A DNA stretch of 18,743 nucleotides from Deltaproteobacteria bacterium (GCA_019310865.1 JAFDDL010000064.1:1-18743); one strand, 5' to 3'. Counted from the stretch's first letter, positions 1 through 7,830 are shown. A program made the numbers and translations. The notes: a model not told the origin generated them from the letters alone.

Positions 1-197
1 TGATGTATGCGCCGGAGTGGCAGTTCAATGCCACCGCCCAATATGTCTTTTCGCTGTCCGATTACGGATTTGTGACGTTTAGCGGCGGCTACAGCTGGCA
101 GGACGATGCGCCGATTGATCCCATCGGTGACTCCAAAGGCGAGTTTTCCGCTCTATTGTTTGACGGACCCGGCCAATTTCATGGCCTACAACCCTGA
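1..197 (+). pseudogene. C-terminal fragment of a TonB-dependent receptor, cut by the window edge and broken downstream
   Basis: The frame is open from the left edge to a TGA at 195-197. Residues encoded at about 6-110 (APEWQFNATAQY...GGYSWQDD) match the late beta-barrel pattern of TonB-dependent receptors. They align well with the intact receptor at 4023-6170, which has FAPEW...DYIWKDD in the same place. The normal ending (a last strand finishing in Phe) is missing: after about base 115 the sequence no longer looks like a receptor, and a different protein family begins in another frame. I read this as the 3' end of a receptor gene joined by deletion to another gene. The upstream part lies outside the window, so whether the rest is intact is unknown. 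Confidence 0.6.
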
Positions 198-336
198 GAT
201 CAAATTTATCCATCTTCAAGCCGAGCCGGACGGTGATGATTGCTGCGAACTGGCATTTCGGAAAACCACGGAACGCGAGCGAGAGGACTTCAGCGAGAAT
301 CGGGATTGGTCCTACCTGGACTTCGATCAGGAATAA
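106..336 (+). pseudogene. C-terminal remnant resembling the L-2-amino-thiazoline-4-carboxylate hydrolase (ATC hydrolase) family
   Basis: From about base 157 this frame encodes a stretch with NPEIKFI...DGDDCCELAFR, ending in DWSYLDFDQE. The pattern of an Asn-Pro-x-Ile segment followed by Gly-Asp-x-Cys-Cys-(D/E)-hydrophobic-x-(F/W)-Arg is what I know from the C-terminus of ATC hydrolase-like proteins. Only about 60 residues are present against 200 or more for the family. The first residues from the ATG at 106 do not fit the family and lie over the receptor remnant in another frame. The piece is 39 bases upstream of the flavoprotein start, so it may once have been the first gene of that unit. 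It could still be translated as a short peptide. The family call is from recall of the motif, not a search. Confidence 0.5.
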
Positions 337-375
337 ACCGAGAAAGAACGAAATTATCATACGGGGAGACAATAA

Positions 376-2151
376 ATGACCGAAACCGAAGTTAAGGCGG
401 ACGTACTGGTTATCGGCGGAGGCGGTGCCGGCTTTCGGGCGGCCATTGGCGCCCGGGGAAAAGGTGTTGAAACGTTGCTGCTCAGCAAAGGACCTCTGGC
501 TCGCTGCGGTGCCACACCCATGGCCGGAGCGGACTTCACCCTGGATGGCAAGAGCCTCAGCCGACTTGGATTTCCAGGTGAGCCCAATGACACCCGAGAA
601 AAGTTTTTAAACGACATGCTCACGCAGGGCTTTTTTCTAAACAACCAGAAGTTGTGCGAACACTATATTGAGGCTGCACCTCTCCGGTTGAAGGAGCTCA
701 TGGACTGGGGATGGCAAATCATCGGTTCTGAGCAAAGAGCCGTCATGGGAAGCGGTATCGGCATCATGGATGCCTTGCTCGGCCGAGCAAGGAAGCTGGG
801 TGTTTCGTTGATGGAAGACATCATGGTGATCGATCTGACAACCTGTGAAAACCGTGTCACGGGCGCCCTGGGCTTGGATGTGAAGACCGGCGAATTCATC
901 CGGTTTTCAGCCAAGGCCGTGGTGATGGCCACCGGCGGCTGGCATAAGGCATTCTGGCCAAATACCGGCATGCGGGATCTATCCGGCGAGGGAATTGCCA
1001 TGGCTCACCGGGCAGGCGCCGACATCGGCAATATGGAGTTTATTACCTTTTGTCCCAATGTGGCATACGAACCGCCCAACTGTCGCGGCAGTATTTTCCC
1101 CTACGGCGTTCATTACTTTTGCGGGGGTTCCCTGGCAAACAACACAGGAGAGACATTCCTTGAAAAATATGATCCACTGGTTGTGGAAAAAGGCACCACT
1201 ACTGAGTGGAACAAGTGCTTTATTTCATTCGCTACCTGCCGGGAGGTACGCGCCGGCAGGGGGGGTAAGGAAGGCGGTATTTTCTATGGCCCGGGTGATG
1301 TCCCTTTTTCGGTATTTGAAGAAAGGCTCAAACCCGTGTTTCCCAATTGGAAGTATAAAGCCCTGGATTTAAGTGAGTTTGCCAGACGCTTTAAGGCCGG
1401 CGAATCCCTGGAAGTCGGCCCTGCTGTTGAGTACTTTGACGGGGGCATTGTGGTCAATGAACGCTATGAAACAAAGCTCGGCGGCCTGTTCGCCGCCGGC
1501 GAGTGCACCCTAGGCCCCTTCGGGGCGAACCGGGTTTTTGCCGCCATCACCGAAATGCTGGTTCACGGCGCTGATGCCGGTGAAAACGCCGCAGCTTACG
1601 CACAAAAAGAATCGGTCCCGGCGCCTGATCCGGCTGCCCTGACAGCCATCAAAGATGAGACCCGGAAGATTCTTGAGAGAACTGACGGGCTGAACCCGGC
1701 TCAGGTGCGGCGGCGCATTCAGAACAGGGCCCACAGAGACCTGGCGCCGATTCGCACTAAACGAGAGCTCACCAATTTTGTCGAGTTCATAGAAACCTTG
1801 AAAAAAGAGCAAATGCCGAACCTTTGTTCGTTCTCAAAAACCCGCGTTTATAACAAGGGATGGATCGATATTATCGAGCTTCGAAATATGGTCCATCTTC
1901 TGGAGGCCGCCGCTCGCAGCGCACTGGCAAGAACCGAAAGCCGAGGCGTTCATTTCAGGGAGGATTATCCGAACACGGACAATGATAATTGGTTTCACGA
2001 AAGTGTAGTAAAATTAGACAATGAGTCCATGCTTATTGAGCATCGCCCAGTGACCGCAACAACCATGGCACCGTCTGCAGGCGTCGTCCCTTATGAAAAG
2101 ATGCTCAAAAAAATGATGGCAACCCATTCGAATATTGGTGGCGGACACTAG
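376..2151 (+). CDS. FAD-dependent oxidoreductase of the fumarate reductase/succinate dehydrogenase flavoprotein fold
   Basis: This 591-residue protein has an N-terminal Rossmann motif (VIGGGGAGFRAA, about residues 12-23) and a second FAD-contact region with GGIVVN...GLFAAGEC...GANR (about 355-385). A C-terminal helical domain contains RTESRGVHFREDYP, typical of SdhA/FrdA/AprA proteins. Several signature residues are absent. The Ser-His that carries covalent FAD in SdhA/FrdA is replaced by RCGATPMAGAD. The HPT and TEGxRGEGG substrate segments are not seen. The His of HYTMGG is replaced (VEYFDGG). FAD is therefore probably non-covalent and the substrate is probably not succinate or fumarate. 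The ATG at 376 follows GGGGAGA at a good distance. A small 2Fe-2S protein gene follows after 54 bases and probably supplies its electron partner. There is no signal peptide or membrane anchor, so it should be cytoplasmic. Confidence 0.88.
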   Translation: MTETEVKADVLVIGGGGAGFRAAIGARGKGVETLLLSKGPLARCGATPMAGADFTLDGKSLSRLGFPGEPNDTREKFLNDMLTQGFFLNNQKLCEHYIEAAPLRLKELMDWGWQIIGSEQRAVMGSGIGIMDALLGRARKLGVSLMEDIMVIDLTTCENRVTGALGLDVKTGEFIRFSAKAVVMATGGWHKAFWPNTGMRDLSGEGIAMAHRAGADIGNMEFITFCPNVAYEPPNCRGSIFPYGVHYFCGGSLANNTGETFLEKYDPLVVEKGTTTEWNKCFISFATCREVRAGRGGKEGGIFYGPGDVPFSVFEERLKPVFPNWKYKALDLSEFARRFKAGESLEVGPAVEYFDGGIVVNERYETKLGGLFAAGECTLGPFGANRVFAAITEMLVHGADAGENAAAYAQKESVPAPDPAALTAIKDETRKILERTDGLNPAQVRRRIQNRAHRDLAPIRTKRELTNFVEFIETLKKEQMPNLCSFSKTRVYNKGWIDIIELRNMVHLLEAAARSALARTESRGVHFREDYPNTDNDNWFHESVVKLDNESMLIEHRPVTATTMAPSAGVVPYEKMLKKMMATHSNIGGGH

Positions 2152-2191
2152 AGACTGTATACGTGCTTGACTGCTAAGCAAATTACATGTT

Positions 2192-2196
2192 GGAGG
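2192..2196 (+). promoter_or_regulatory. Ribosome binding site that fixes the GTG start of the 2Fe-2S protein
   Basis: GGAGG lies 9 bases before the GTG at 2206. The frame is also open from a TTG at 2167, but that codon has no comparable site, and the extra 13 residues (TAKQITCWRKPK) do not fit the ferredoxin fold. Confidence 0.75.
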
Positions 2197-2205
2197 AAAC
2201 CAAAA

Positions 2206-2553
2206 GTGAGTGATAAGACAATCACGGCAACTGTATTCCGGTTTGATCCCGCTACGGACCAAGCGCCCTATTATAACGATTATGCGGTACCGATAGTCCC
2301 CGGGGACAGCGCCATGGATATTCTGGACTATATTTACCAGAACCTGGACGGAACCCTGGCTTATTACGACCATGCCGGATGCAGCCTTGGCATCTGCGGG
2401 TGCTGCACAGGCAGGATCAATGGTAAGCCCGGCCTCTTTTGCCAAACGTTCGTGGAAGATGATGTGACCCTGGAGCCGTTAAAAAGGGACGGGATCGTTA
2501 AAGACCTTATCTGTGAAAGAAGGAATACGAAAAATTCTAGCGGCTCCAAATAA
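2206..2553 (+). CDS. Single-domain 2Fe-2S ferredoxin, FrdB/SdhB N-terminal type
   Basis: The GTG at 2206 gives a 115-residue protein. The cluster-binding loop AGCSLGICGCC...GLFCQ has the C-x4-C-x2-C-x11-C spacing of the N-terminal domain of succinate dehydrogenase/fumarate reductase iron-sulfur subunits (compare CREGICGSC...LAC). It carries one extra Cys inside the loop. Normal SdhB/FrdB proteins are about 230-260 residues, with a second domain for 4Fe-4S and 3Fe-4S clusters; here the protein stops after the 2Fe-2S domain. It lies between the flavoprotein gene and the BAAT-N gene, all on the same strand with short gaps. The simplest reading is an electron-transfer partner of the flavoprotein, exchanging electrons with a soluble carrier rather than quinone. 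Confidence 0.85.
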   Translation: MSDKTITATVFRFDPATDQAPYYNDYAVPIVPGDSAMDILDYIYQNLDGTLAYYDHAGCSLGICGCCTGRINGKPGLFCQTFVEDDVTLEPLKRDGIVKDLICERRNTKNSSGSK

Positions 2554-2573
2554 ACAGAAAATGGAGGTAAGGT

Positions 2574-3059
2574 ATGTTGAATCAACCGCGTATTATTTTC
2601 TCGTCAGATGAAATTGTTCTGGACAGGGATGTAACCATTCGCCTTACGGGCTTTGCACCCGGTTCCACGGTCACGCTCAGGGCGGAACTAATTGACGATA
2701 AAGAGGCGGTATGGAAATCGGAGGCAACATTCATCACGGACTGGATCGGGTCGGTGGATCTGACCCAGGATGCTCCGATTTCCGGTTCTTATGAGGGGAT
2801 CGATGGTTATGGCATTTTCTGGTCCATGGCCCCCGTCCCGCCGGAAAAATACGACGAATTCAAACTCAATGGCGCCAAAGACGAGGGCGGGTATGTTCCG
2901 CCTGCATGGGGCCATGCCTTCGGCCTACCGTGCTATGAAAGCGACCGACCGGAAAAAGTTCGGTTTGAAGCCATGGTTGATGGAAAGCCGAGCGCAACGG
3001 CAAAAGCGCAGCGAGACTCCTGGAAGGAAATTAGTCGATTTTACAAGGATGTCTTGTAA
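2574..3059 (+). CDS. Stand-alone acyl-CoA thioesterase/BAAT N-terminal domain protein
   Basis: This 161-residue protein starts at an ATG preceded by GGAGGTAAGGT. The sequence DVTIRLTGFAPGSTVTLRAE, then a W-K-S-E-A segment, then GSYEGIDGYGIFWSMAP, matches the immunoglobulin-like N-terminal domain of the bile acid-CoA:amino acid N-acyltransferase/acyl-CoA thioesterase family (PF04775 type). In that family this domain is normally followed by an alpha/beta-hydrolase domain with the Cys/Ser-Asp-His triad. Here the protein ends near the domain boundary (SRFYKDVL) and no hydrolase domain follows in any frame before 3243. There is no signal peptide. It may be a binding or scaffold subunit for an acyl-CoA substrate of the flavoprotein. 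It could also be a truncated thioesterase, but the clean start, good ribosome site and intact domain argue for a real gene. Confidence 0.8.
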   Translation: MLNQPRIIFSSDEIVLDRDVTIRLTGFAPGSTVTLRAELIDDKEAVWKSEATFITDWIGSVDLTQDAPISGSYEGIDGYGIFWSMAPVPPEKYDEFKLNGAKDEGGYVPPAWGHAFGLPCYESDRPEKVRFEAMVDGKPSATAKAQRDSWKEISRFYKDVL

Positions 3060-3101
3060 CAGTCCGGTAAATGGTCTGATAATATGTAGTGACGGCCCTG
3101 C

Positions 3102-3143
3102 CCCACTGCCCGAAATTGTTTCGGGACGGATCCCAATAGTGGG
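3102..3143. repeat. Nested inverted repeat in the convergent intergenic region
   Basis: An inner perfect 7-bp stem CCCGAAA/TTTCGGG (3109-3115 and 3119-3125, three-base loop) sits inside an outer 6-bp pair CCCACT/AGTGGG (3102-3107 and 3138-3143). It lies between two gene units that converge, the natural place for a bidirectional terminator. There is no clear T-run on either side, so factor-independent termination is not certain. The rest of 3060-3242 holds no gene I can support. Confidence 0.5.
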
Positions 3144-3242
3144 AACGGACCGAGGCCTTTAAATGAGCGCTGCGGAGTAAAGCAATATTTACGCCAAAAG
3201 TGCCTTGAAAAATAATCAAGCATGCCTCCCATTAAATCCTGA

Positions 3243-3998
3243 CTACTGAGCACATAGGCCCCCATCCACGGCCATGGCGTGCCCCGTCACGAAGGACGCC
3301 GCATCTGAACAGAGCCACAATACGGCTTCGGCAATTTCGTCCGGGAATCCCATCCGTCCCATAGGCTCCATGTGCGGATAGGCCTCCGCCATTTCCGGCA
3401 TGTCACGAATGACCGCTTCGGTCATGGGTGTTTTGATAGCGCCCGGGCAGACGGCGTTGATCCGGATTCCGGCTTGGGCATACTCAAGTGCTGCAGATTG
3501 GGTCAGCCCGATAACACCGTGTTTGGATGCCGAGTAGGACGCACCACCGGGCGTGCCGTTAAATCCGTTTCTTGAAGAAGTGTTGACAATGACACCGGAC
3601 CCCTGTTTTGTCATCTGGAGAAGCTCATATTTCATACAGAGAAACACACCGGTTAGATTAATATTGATCACCCGGGCCCATTTTTCCACGTCCGTCTCGG
3701 CGACATTTGCCATGGGAAAATCCGGTAATACCCCGGCATTATTGAAGGCGTAGTCGATCCTTCCATAATCCTCGACTGTTGTTTCAACCATCGATTTTAC
3801 ATCATCAGCACTGGAAACATCACATCGGATAAACCGCCCGGCACCCCCTGAGGAGACGATTTCCCGAACCGTTTCCTCTCCGCCTTTCGGGTCGATATCC
3901 GACACGACCACTGCGGCGCCGTTGGCAGCAAATTTCATCGCCGCCGCTCGTCCGATACCCGATCCGCCACCGGTGACAATGGCAGCTTTATTCAGCAT
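3243..3998 (-). CDS. Short-chain dehydrogenase/reductase (SDR), classical type
   Basis: The protein has all classical SDR marks. Counted from the upstream GTG at 4007, these are TGGGSGIG at residues 12-19, Asp37 at the end of the second strand (VVVSDID), NNAG at 89-92, Ser145, and Tyr158-x3-Lys162 in SYSASK. The acidic residue after strand two indicates NAD(H) preference. The length (about 251 residues) is normal. I prefer the ATG at 3998 because GAGAG lies just upstream and the protein then begins MLNKAAIVTGGG as most SDRs do; the GTG at 4007 is the alternative. It is the last gene of the leftward array, 24 bases after the receptor. It probably oxidises an alcohol or reduces a ketone intermediate of the pathway; the substrate is unknown. 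Confidence 0.93.
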   Translation of the reverse strand: MLNKAAIVTGGGSGIGRAAAMKFAANGAAVVVSDIDPKGGEETVREIVSSGGAGRFIRCDVSSADDVKSMVETTVEDYGRIDYAFNNAGVLPDFPMANVAETDVEKWARVININLTGVFLCMKYELLQMTKQGSGVIVNTSSRNGFNGTPGGASYSASKHGVIGLTQSAALEYAQAGIRINAVCPGAIKTPMTEAVIRDMPEMAEAYPHMEPMGRMGFPDEIAEAVLWLCSDAASFVTGHAMAVDGGLCAQ

Positions 3999-4022
3999 AT
4001 TTTGCACTCTCGCATGTTTTTT

Positions 4023-6170
4023 TTAAAATGTATACGTCAGGGTCACACCAAATGTCCTGGGCGGTGTGACTTCTCCATAGACCCCCTGGGGGGTGAATCC
4101 AAACTGGTATAAATTGCCCCAGTATTCGGTCTCCTGGAGGTTTTTGCCGAAAAAGTCCAACTTCAGTTTTCCATCAGCTGTTTCAAGGGTGATCCCGGCA
4201 TTTATGAGATCAAAGGCCTTCTGCTTGGTCAACTTAGATTCGAACTCGGTGAAATACATGTCATCCTTCCAAATGTAGTCGCATCGAAGTGTCAGAAACG
4301 CTATTTCCCCAATGGGAATCGTGTATCTAAAACCTGCGTTCAAGGTCCATTCAGGCGCAAAAGGCAGCGTATTGCCGGACACGTCTTCCGGCGCCAAGGT
4401 CGCAGGATTGTTGGTCAAGAATTCGTCGTATTCGCTATCTAGAAAGGACAGCGCGCCGTTTAATGTCAAACCTCGCAGTGGGCGGGCCGTCACCTCCAAC
4501 TCGAAGCCTTTGAGGGTGGCCTGGGCGGCGTTATGAATGATCGGTGTGCCGATAGGGGTATATTGCCAGACCTGAAGATCGGTGTAATCATAGAAAAAGA
4601 CACTTGTATTGAGGCGAAGGCGTTTATTGAACCAATCGGTTTTGGCGCCGATTTCGTAACTCCATATAAATTCCGGATCAAACGGGTCTTGAACCGCTGA
4701 AGCATTGAAGCCACCGCTTTTGAAGCCTCTTGAAACAGTTGCATACACAAGATGATTTTCGGTCAATTGGTAGTCAATGCCGAACTTGGGGGGGGTAGCC
4801 GTCCAATCATTTTCGTCGGATGCAAAGATTTCCCCCGTAAAGAGATTTGCAAACCGTGCTTTATATTTCTTTTCTTCATAGCTGTACCGAACCCCGGCGG
4901 TAACGCTCAAAGCGTCCGACCAGTGATAAACCAACTGAGTAAAGGCGGCGTATGCCTCGGTTTCAGTGAAAGGATCGATCTCATTGGCAAAACCGGGGAA
5001 GATGAAGGGCAATTCCACATCGATTTTCACGGCAAATTCCTGTGTATAATAATACAGTCCTACGACCCAGTCCAGGTCGCGCCACTTTCCGTTGAACTGC
5101 AATTCCTCTGAAAAATGTTCAACGTGAGAAGGGCTTTGCGTTAATTGTGTCATGAGAAAGATTTCGGTTCCGTCTACATCCATAATGGCATCGTTTTCAT
5201 TTTCACGATATCCGGTAATCGACGTCAAGGTGATATCCCCGGGAAGATCAATGGATATGTGACCGGCCAGTCCCCAAGTCTCTGTCTCATAAAATTCATC
5301 CGCATCATGCTTAACGGTCCAAAAGTCATCAAAAAACGCAGCGCCGAACAAGGCGGCAAGCCCGAGGTTGTTGGCAGGGCGAACCACCACCGCAGCATTT
5401 TGGTCGTTTTTTAAATAATCGGCGCTCAGCTTGACGCTGACCGATTCTTTCGGTGTAAACAGGATGGTACTCCGCAGGCTGGTGAGGTCCTCATCCCAAA
5501 GATTGCTTCCGCCAGGATGGTCAACATATCCGTCCCGGGAGCTGTCCATTACTGAAAGCCGCGCGGACAGTTTGTCCTTTACGATGGGACCGCTCACCGT
5601 GGCGTTAACACGAAATCTGGAAAAACTCCCGTACTGCAGTTCAATGGCGCCTTCCGGCTCATCGCCGGGCGGACGGCTGATAATATGGACGGCGCCGGCG
5701 GTTGCATTTCGGCCATACAGGGTTCCCTGGGGGCCGCGCAGCATTTCAACCCGCTCCACATCCAAAAATTCGGCGTTGGCGCCCGCACCACTCTCAAGGT
5801 AGACCCCGTCGAGATAAAAGGCAACATTCTGCTCTCCGCCATAGCCTGAGAACCGGCTCCCGACACCCCGAATCACACCCAGGGTACCGCCTGCATAAGG
5901 CTCCAGGTTGACGCCGGGTGTGTTCAGGCTCAGGTCGATGATATTAAATGAATTCGTTTCCCGGATCGATTCGGCATCGAAAGCGGTGATGGAAATGGCG
6001 GTTTCTTGAAGGTTGGTCTCGCCCATCTTGGTCGCGGTAACCGTGGTTTCCTCGAGGATATAATCGTCCGTACTTTCCTCTGCCGCGCTTAAAGATGCCG
6101 CTACTGACCAGATTAAGAGGCTGACAGCAACAAAAATCAAACCGAGTCTTAAATCTTTAATGAAGCTCAT
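4023..6170 (-). CDS. TonB-dependent outer-membrane receptor
   Basis: This 715-residue protein has a signal peptide (KDLRLG, hydrophobic stretch, cleavage likely near SLSAA/EES, about residue 30) and a TonB-box-like segment ETTVTATK at about 41-48. The plug domain contains VIRGVGSRFSGYGG and VEMLRGPQGTLYGRNATAGA. A long barrel rich in alternating aromatic residues ends in LTYTF, with the terminal Phe expected for outer-membrane assembly. AAAGGAGATAACACC precedes the ATG. The plug and barrel style resembles receptors for organic compounds in sphingomonad-like catabolic clusters rather than classical siderophore receptors, but the ligand cannot be read from sequence. Its place between amidohydrolase and SDR genes points to uptake of the pathway substrate. 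A related receptor fragment lies at 1-197. TonB/ExbB/ExbD are not in the window. Confidence 0.95.
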   Translation of the reverse strand: MSFIKDLRLGLIFVAVSLLIWSVAASLSAAEESTDDYILEETTVTATKMGETNLQETAISITAFDAESIRETNSFNIIDLSLNTPGVNLEPYAGGTLGVIRGVGSRFSGYGGEQNVAFYLDGVYLESGAGANAEFLDVERVEMLRGPQGTLYGRNATAGAVHIISRPPGDEPEGAIELQYGSFSRFRVNATVSGPIVKDKLSARLSVMDSSRDGYVDHPGGSNLWDEDLTSLRSTILFTPKESVSVKLSADYLKNDQNAAVVVRPANNLGLAALFGAAFFDDFWTVKHDADEFYETETWGLAGHISIDLPGDITLTSITGYRENENDAIMDVDGTEIFLMTQLTQSPSHVEHFSEELQFNGKWRDLDWVVGLYYYTQEFAVKIDVELPFIFPGFANEIDPFTETEAYAAFTQLVYHWSDALSVTAGVRYSYEEKKYKARFANLFTGEIFASDENDWTATPPKFGIDYQLTENHLVYATVSRGFKSGGFNASAVQDPFDPEFIWSYEIGAKTDWFNKRLRLNTSVFFYDYTDLQVWQYTPIGTPIIHNAAQATLKGFELEVTARPLRGLTLNGALSFLDSEYDEFLTNNPATLAPEDVSGNTLPFAPEWTLNAGFRYTIPIGEIAFLTLRCDYIWKDDMYFTEFESKLTKQKAFDLINAGITLETADGKLKLDFFGKNLQETEYWGNLYQFGFTPQGVYGEVTPPRTFGVTLTYTF

Positions 6171-6247
6171 GGTGTTATCTCCTTTCCTATTTTGGGTATA
6201 AGATATTGAAAATGACGGTTTTGTTCGTACTGCAAAATCCCTGTCAG

Positions 6248-7615
6248 TTACTGACTCAAAGTTGGAAACGATGCGACCATCTCCTCAAGACGCGACTGAA
6301 GTTCCGATTCCGGGAACCATTGACCGCGCACCATCACGCCGGCTCGGCGCTGGGTGCGGGTGATGTCTCGCAGGGGATTGGCCTCCAGCAGAATCAGATC
6401 GGCGACGGCGCCGGTTTGAACGGTGCCGAATTCCCCCTCCCGATCAAAATAACGCGCCGGTTCGGCGGTTGCTGCTTCCAGGGCTTCGTAGGGGCTGAGT
6501 CCCGCCTCCACAAAGAGCGCCAGTTCGTCGTGAACGGAAAAGCCCGGCACCACCTGGCTGGTGGCGGGGGTATCGGTGCCGATCAGCAGTGGCGCGCCGG
6601 CTTTTTTCAGTTCCCGCACCAGAGCCAAACGCACGTCCCGGCAGCCCTTCAAGACGGCGCGGTTTCGGGCATCAAAAACTTCGTACAGAAAATCGTCCTG
6701 TCGAAAAAACGGATGCATGTAGCGCAACCGGGGGTTGTTGACCAGGGGGCGCCCATAATCCGTTGCCACGCCCTCCACAATCACCAGGGTCGGCGTATTC
6801 CATACCGCATATGTCGCCGTGAGCCGGGCCAGTTCCCGAATCTTTTCTTGGGTGCCGAAGGCATGCCCCATATAGATGTTGTCCATGGTGGGGGCCACCT
6901 GCTTATCGGGCAGGAGGGCGACATCGTATCCGCTCAGGTGCTCGATGGAGCGCATTCCTTTTTTAAGGGCATGCTCGAAATCCACGGGCATGGGCAAGTG
7001 CCCGGCCACCGGCAACCCCACCTCCGCTGCGCTCTCCATGATCGCATCGAAGATCTCCACCGGCAGGGTCGAGTAGATTTTAACAAAGTCATAGCCCTTA
7101 TCGGCTGTTTCCCGAACGTACTGCCGTGCCGCCTCTGCCGTAGAAAAGGGCTTGGTGACCGGAAGCAGCGGTGGATCCCCGTCCATGGGGGCGGACCCGG
7201 TAAAAATGCGGGGCCCCAGCAGTTCACCTCGATTTGTCCCTTCGCGCAGGCGCAGAATGTTATCGGAAGCGCTGGCGGTGTCCCGAATGGTTGTCACCCC
7301 GTTGGCGACAAACAGCAAAAGCTGCTGCAGGTCCACCCCCTCGGCCAACGGGATCAATTCCCGGGCGTTGGGTAATGATTCCAGCGCGGCGGGGTCAAAT
7401 ACATGGGCGTGCATGTCGGCGAGACCCGGCATCAGATATTTTCCGGCCCCGTCGATAACCTCAGCCCCAGCCGGCACCTCAACCTGATCCGCAGTCCCCA
7501 TTGCAACAATCCGTTCATCGCGCACCCACAGCGTCTGACCGGAAATAACTTGCTCACGGTCCATGGGAATCACCGAAACATTCACAAAGGTCATATCATT
7601 TTGTTTCATGCTCAC
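6248..7615 (-). CDS. Metal-dependent amidohydrolase (imidazolonepropionase/prolidase-like)
   Basis: This 455-residue protein carries the full binuclear metal set of the amidohydrolase superfamily: H69-A-H71 in MPGLADMHAHVFDP, a candidate carboxylated Lys179 in YDFVKIYS, His206 (VAGHLPM), His226 (IEHLSG) and Asp348 (IGTDTP). The C-terminal EPARYFDREGEFGTVQTGAVADLILLEANP (cited in two parts: EPARYFDREGEFG and GAVADLILLEANP) is the standard return to the small beta-domain. No signal peptide is present, so it acts in the cytoplasm. The GTG at 7615 is chosen because AGGAGG lies 8 bases upstream; an ATG two codons later is possible. It would hydrolyse an amide, lactam or ester bond of an imported or intermediate compound. 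The region 6171-6247 before the receptor holds only the receptor's ribosome site. Confidence 0.92.
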   Translation of the reverse strand: MSMKQNDMTFVNVSVIPMDREQVISGQTLWVRDERIVAMGTADQVEVPAGAEVIDGAGKYLMPGLADMHAHVFDPAALESLPNARELIPLAEGVDLQQLLLFVANGVTTIRDTASASDNILRLREGTNRGELLGPRIFTGSAPMDGDPPLLPVTKPFSTAEAARQYVRETADKGYDFVKIYSTLPVEIFDAIMESAAEVGLPVAGHLPMPVDFEHALKKGMRSIEHLSGYDVALLPDKQVAPTMDNIYMGHAFGTQEKIRELARLTATYAVWNTPTLVIVEGVATDYGRPLVNNPRLRYMHPFFRQDDFLYEVFDARNRAVLKGCRDVRLALVRELKKAGAPLLIGTDTPATSQVVPGFSVHDELALFVEAGLSPYEALEAATAEPARYFDREGEFGTVQTGAVADLILLEANPLRDITRTQRRAGVMVRGQWFPESELQSRLEEMVASFPTLSQ

Positions 7616-7623
7616 TTTAATGT

Positions 7624-7629
7624 CCTCCT
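7624..7629 (-). promoter_or_regulatory. Ribosome binding site fixing the GTG start of the amidohydrolase
   Basis: On the minus strand AGGAGG lies 8 bases before the GTG at 7615 and 14 bases before the alternative ATG at 7609. The distance favours the GTG. Confidence 0.7.
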
Positions 7630-7638
7630 TTCTTCACC

Positions 7639-7830
7639 TCAGTTTATAGTTTGTTGAGACAAAAGATCCCTCCCCCTGGGCAATCCAATTCCCAGTGCCG
7701 ATTCACAAATCACAGTCCAGCTTTCGGAACGTTTCCTTTCGGCCCGTGTATTTTCCCCGCTGCTGTTGATCATATCCTTCATGCGGTCGACGATGTAGAA
7801 ATATCCCTCCTCGTCCATCCGCCTCGCCAA
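7639..7830 (-). pseudogene. Remnant of an AMP-forming acyl-CoA synthetase (hinge region only)
   Basis: The first 27 codons (7750-7830) read [20 protein letters not shown] followed by INSSGEN. This is the A7-A8 hinge signature of acyl-CoA synthetases ([28 protein letters not shown] in the family, shown here only as a comparison of pattern). After GEN the similarity stops, and the remaining 36 codons match nothing I recognise. Normal enzymes are 500 or more residues, so both the large N-terminal domain and most of the C-terminal domain are gone. The piece begins directly at the stop codon of the E1-beta gene. A Gly-Asp before LAR can be read just upstream if one base is restored. It marks the position of a lost ligase gene. 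Confidence 0.7.

Noticed and set aside
376..2553. Succinate dehydrogenase/fumarate reductase proper
   Set aside because: The covalent-FAD His and the substrate-binding motifs are missing, the iron-sulfur partner lacks the second cluster domain, and there is no membrane subunit gene.
3041..3265. A 74-codon minus-strand frame between the convergent genes
   Set aside because: It covers the nested hairpin, overlaps the SDR end and has no recognisable family or ribosome site.
6206..7375. A 389-codon open frame on the plus strand
   Set aside because: It lies antisense to the amidohydrolase, whose metal-binding motifs are complete. The plus-strand translation is rich in His, Gly and Gln with no domain pattern, as expected of a shadow frame.
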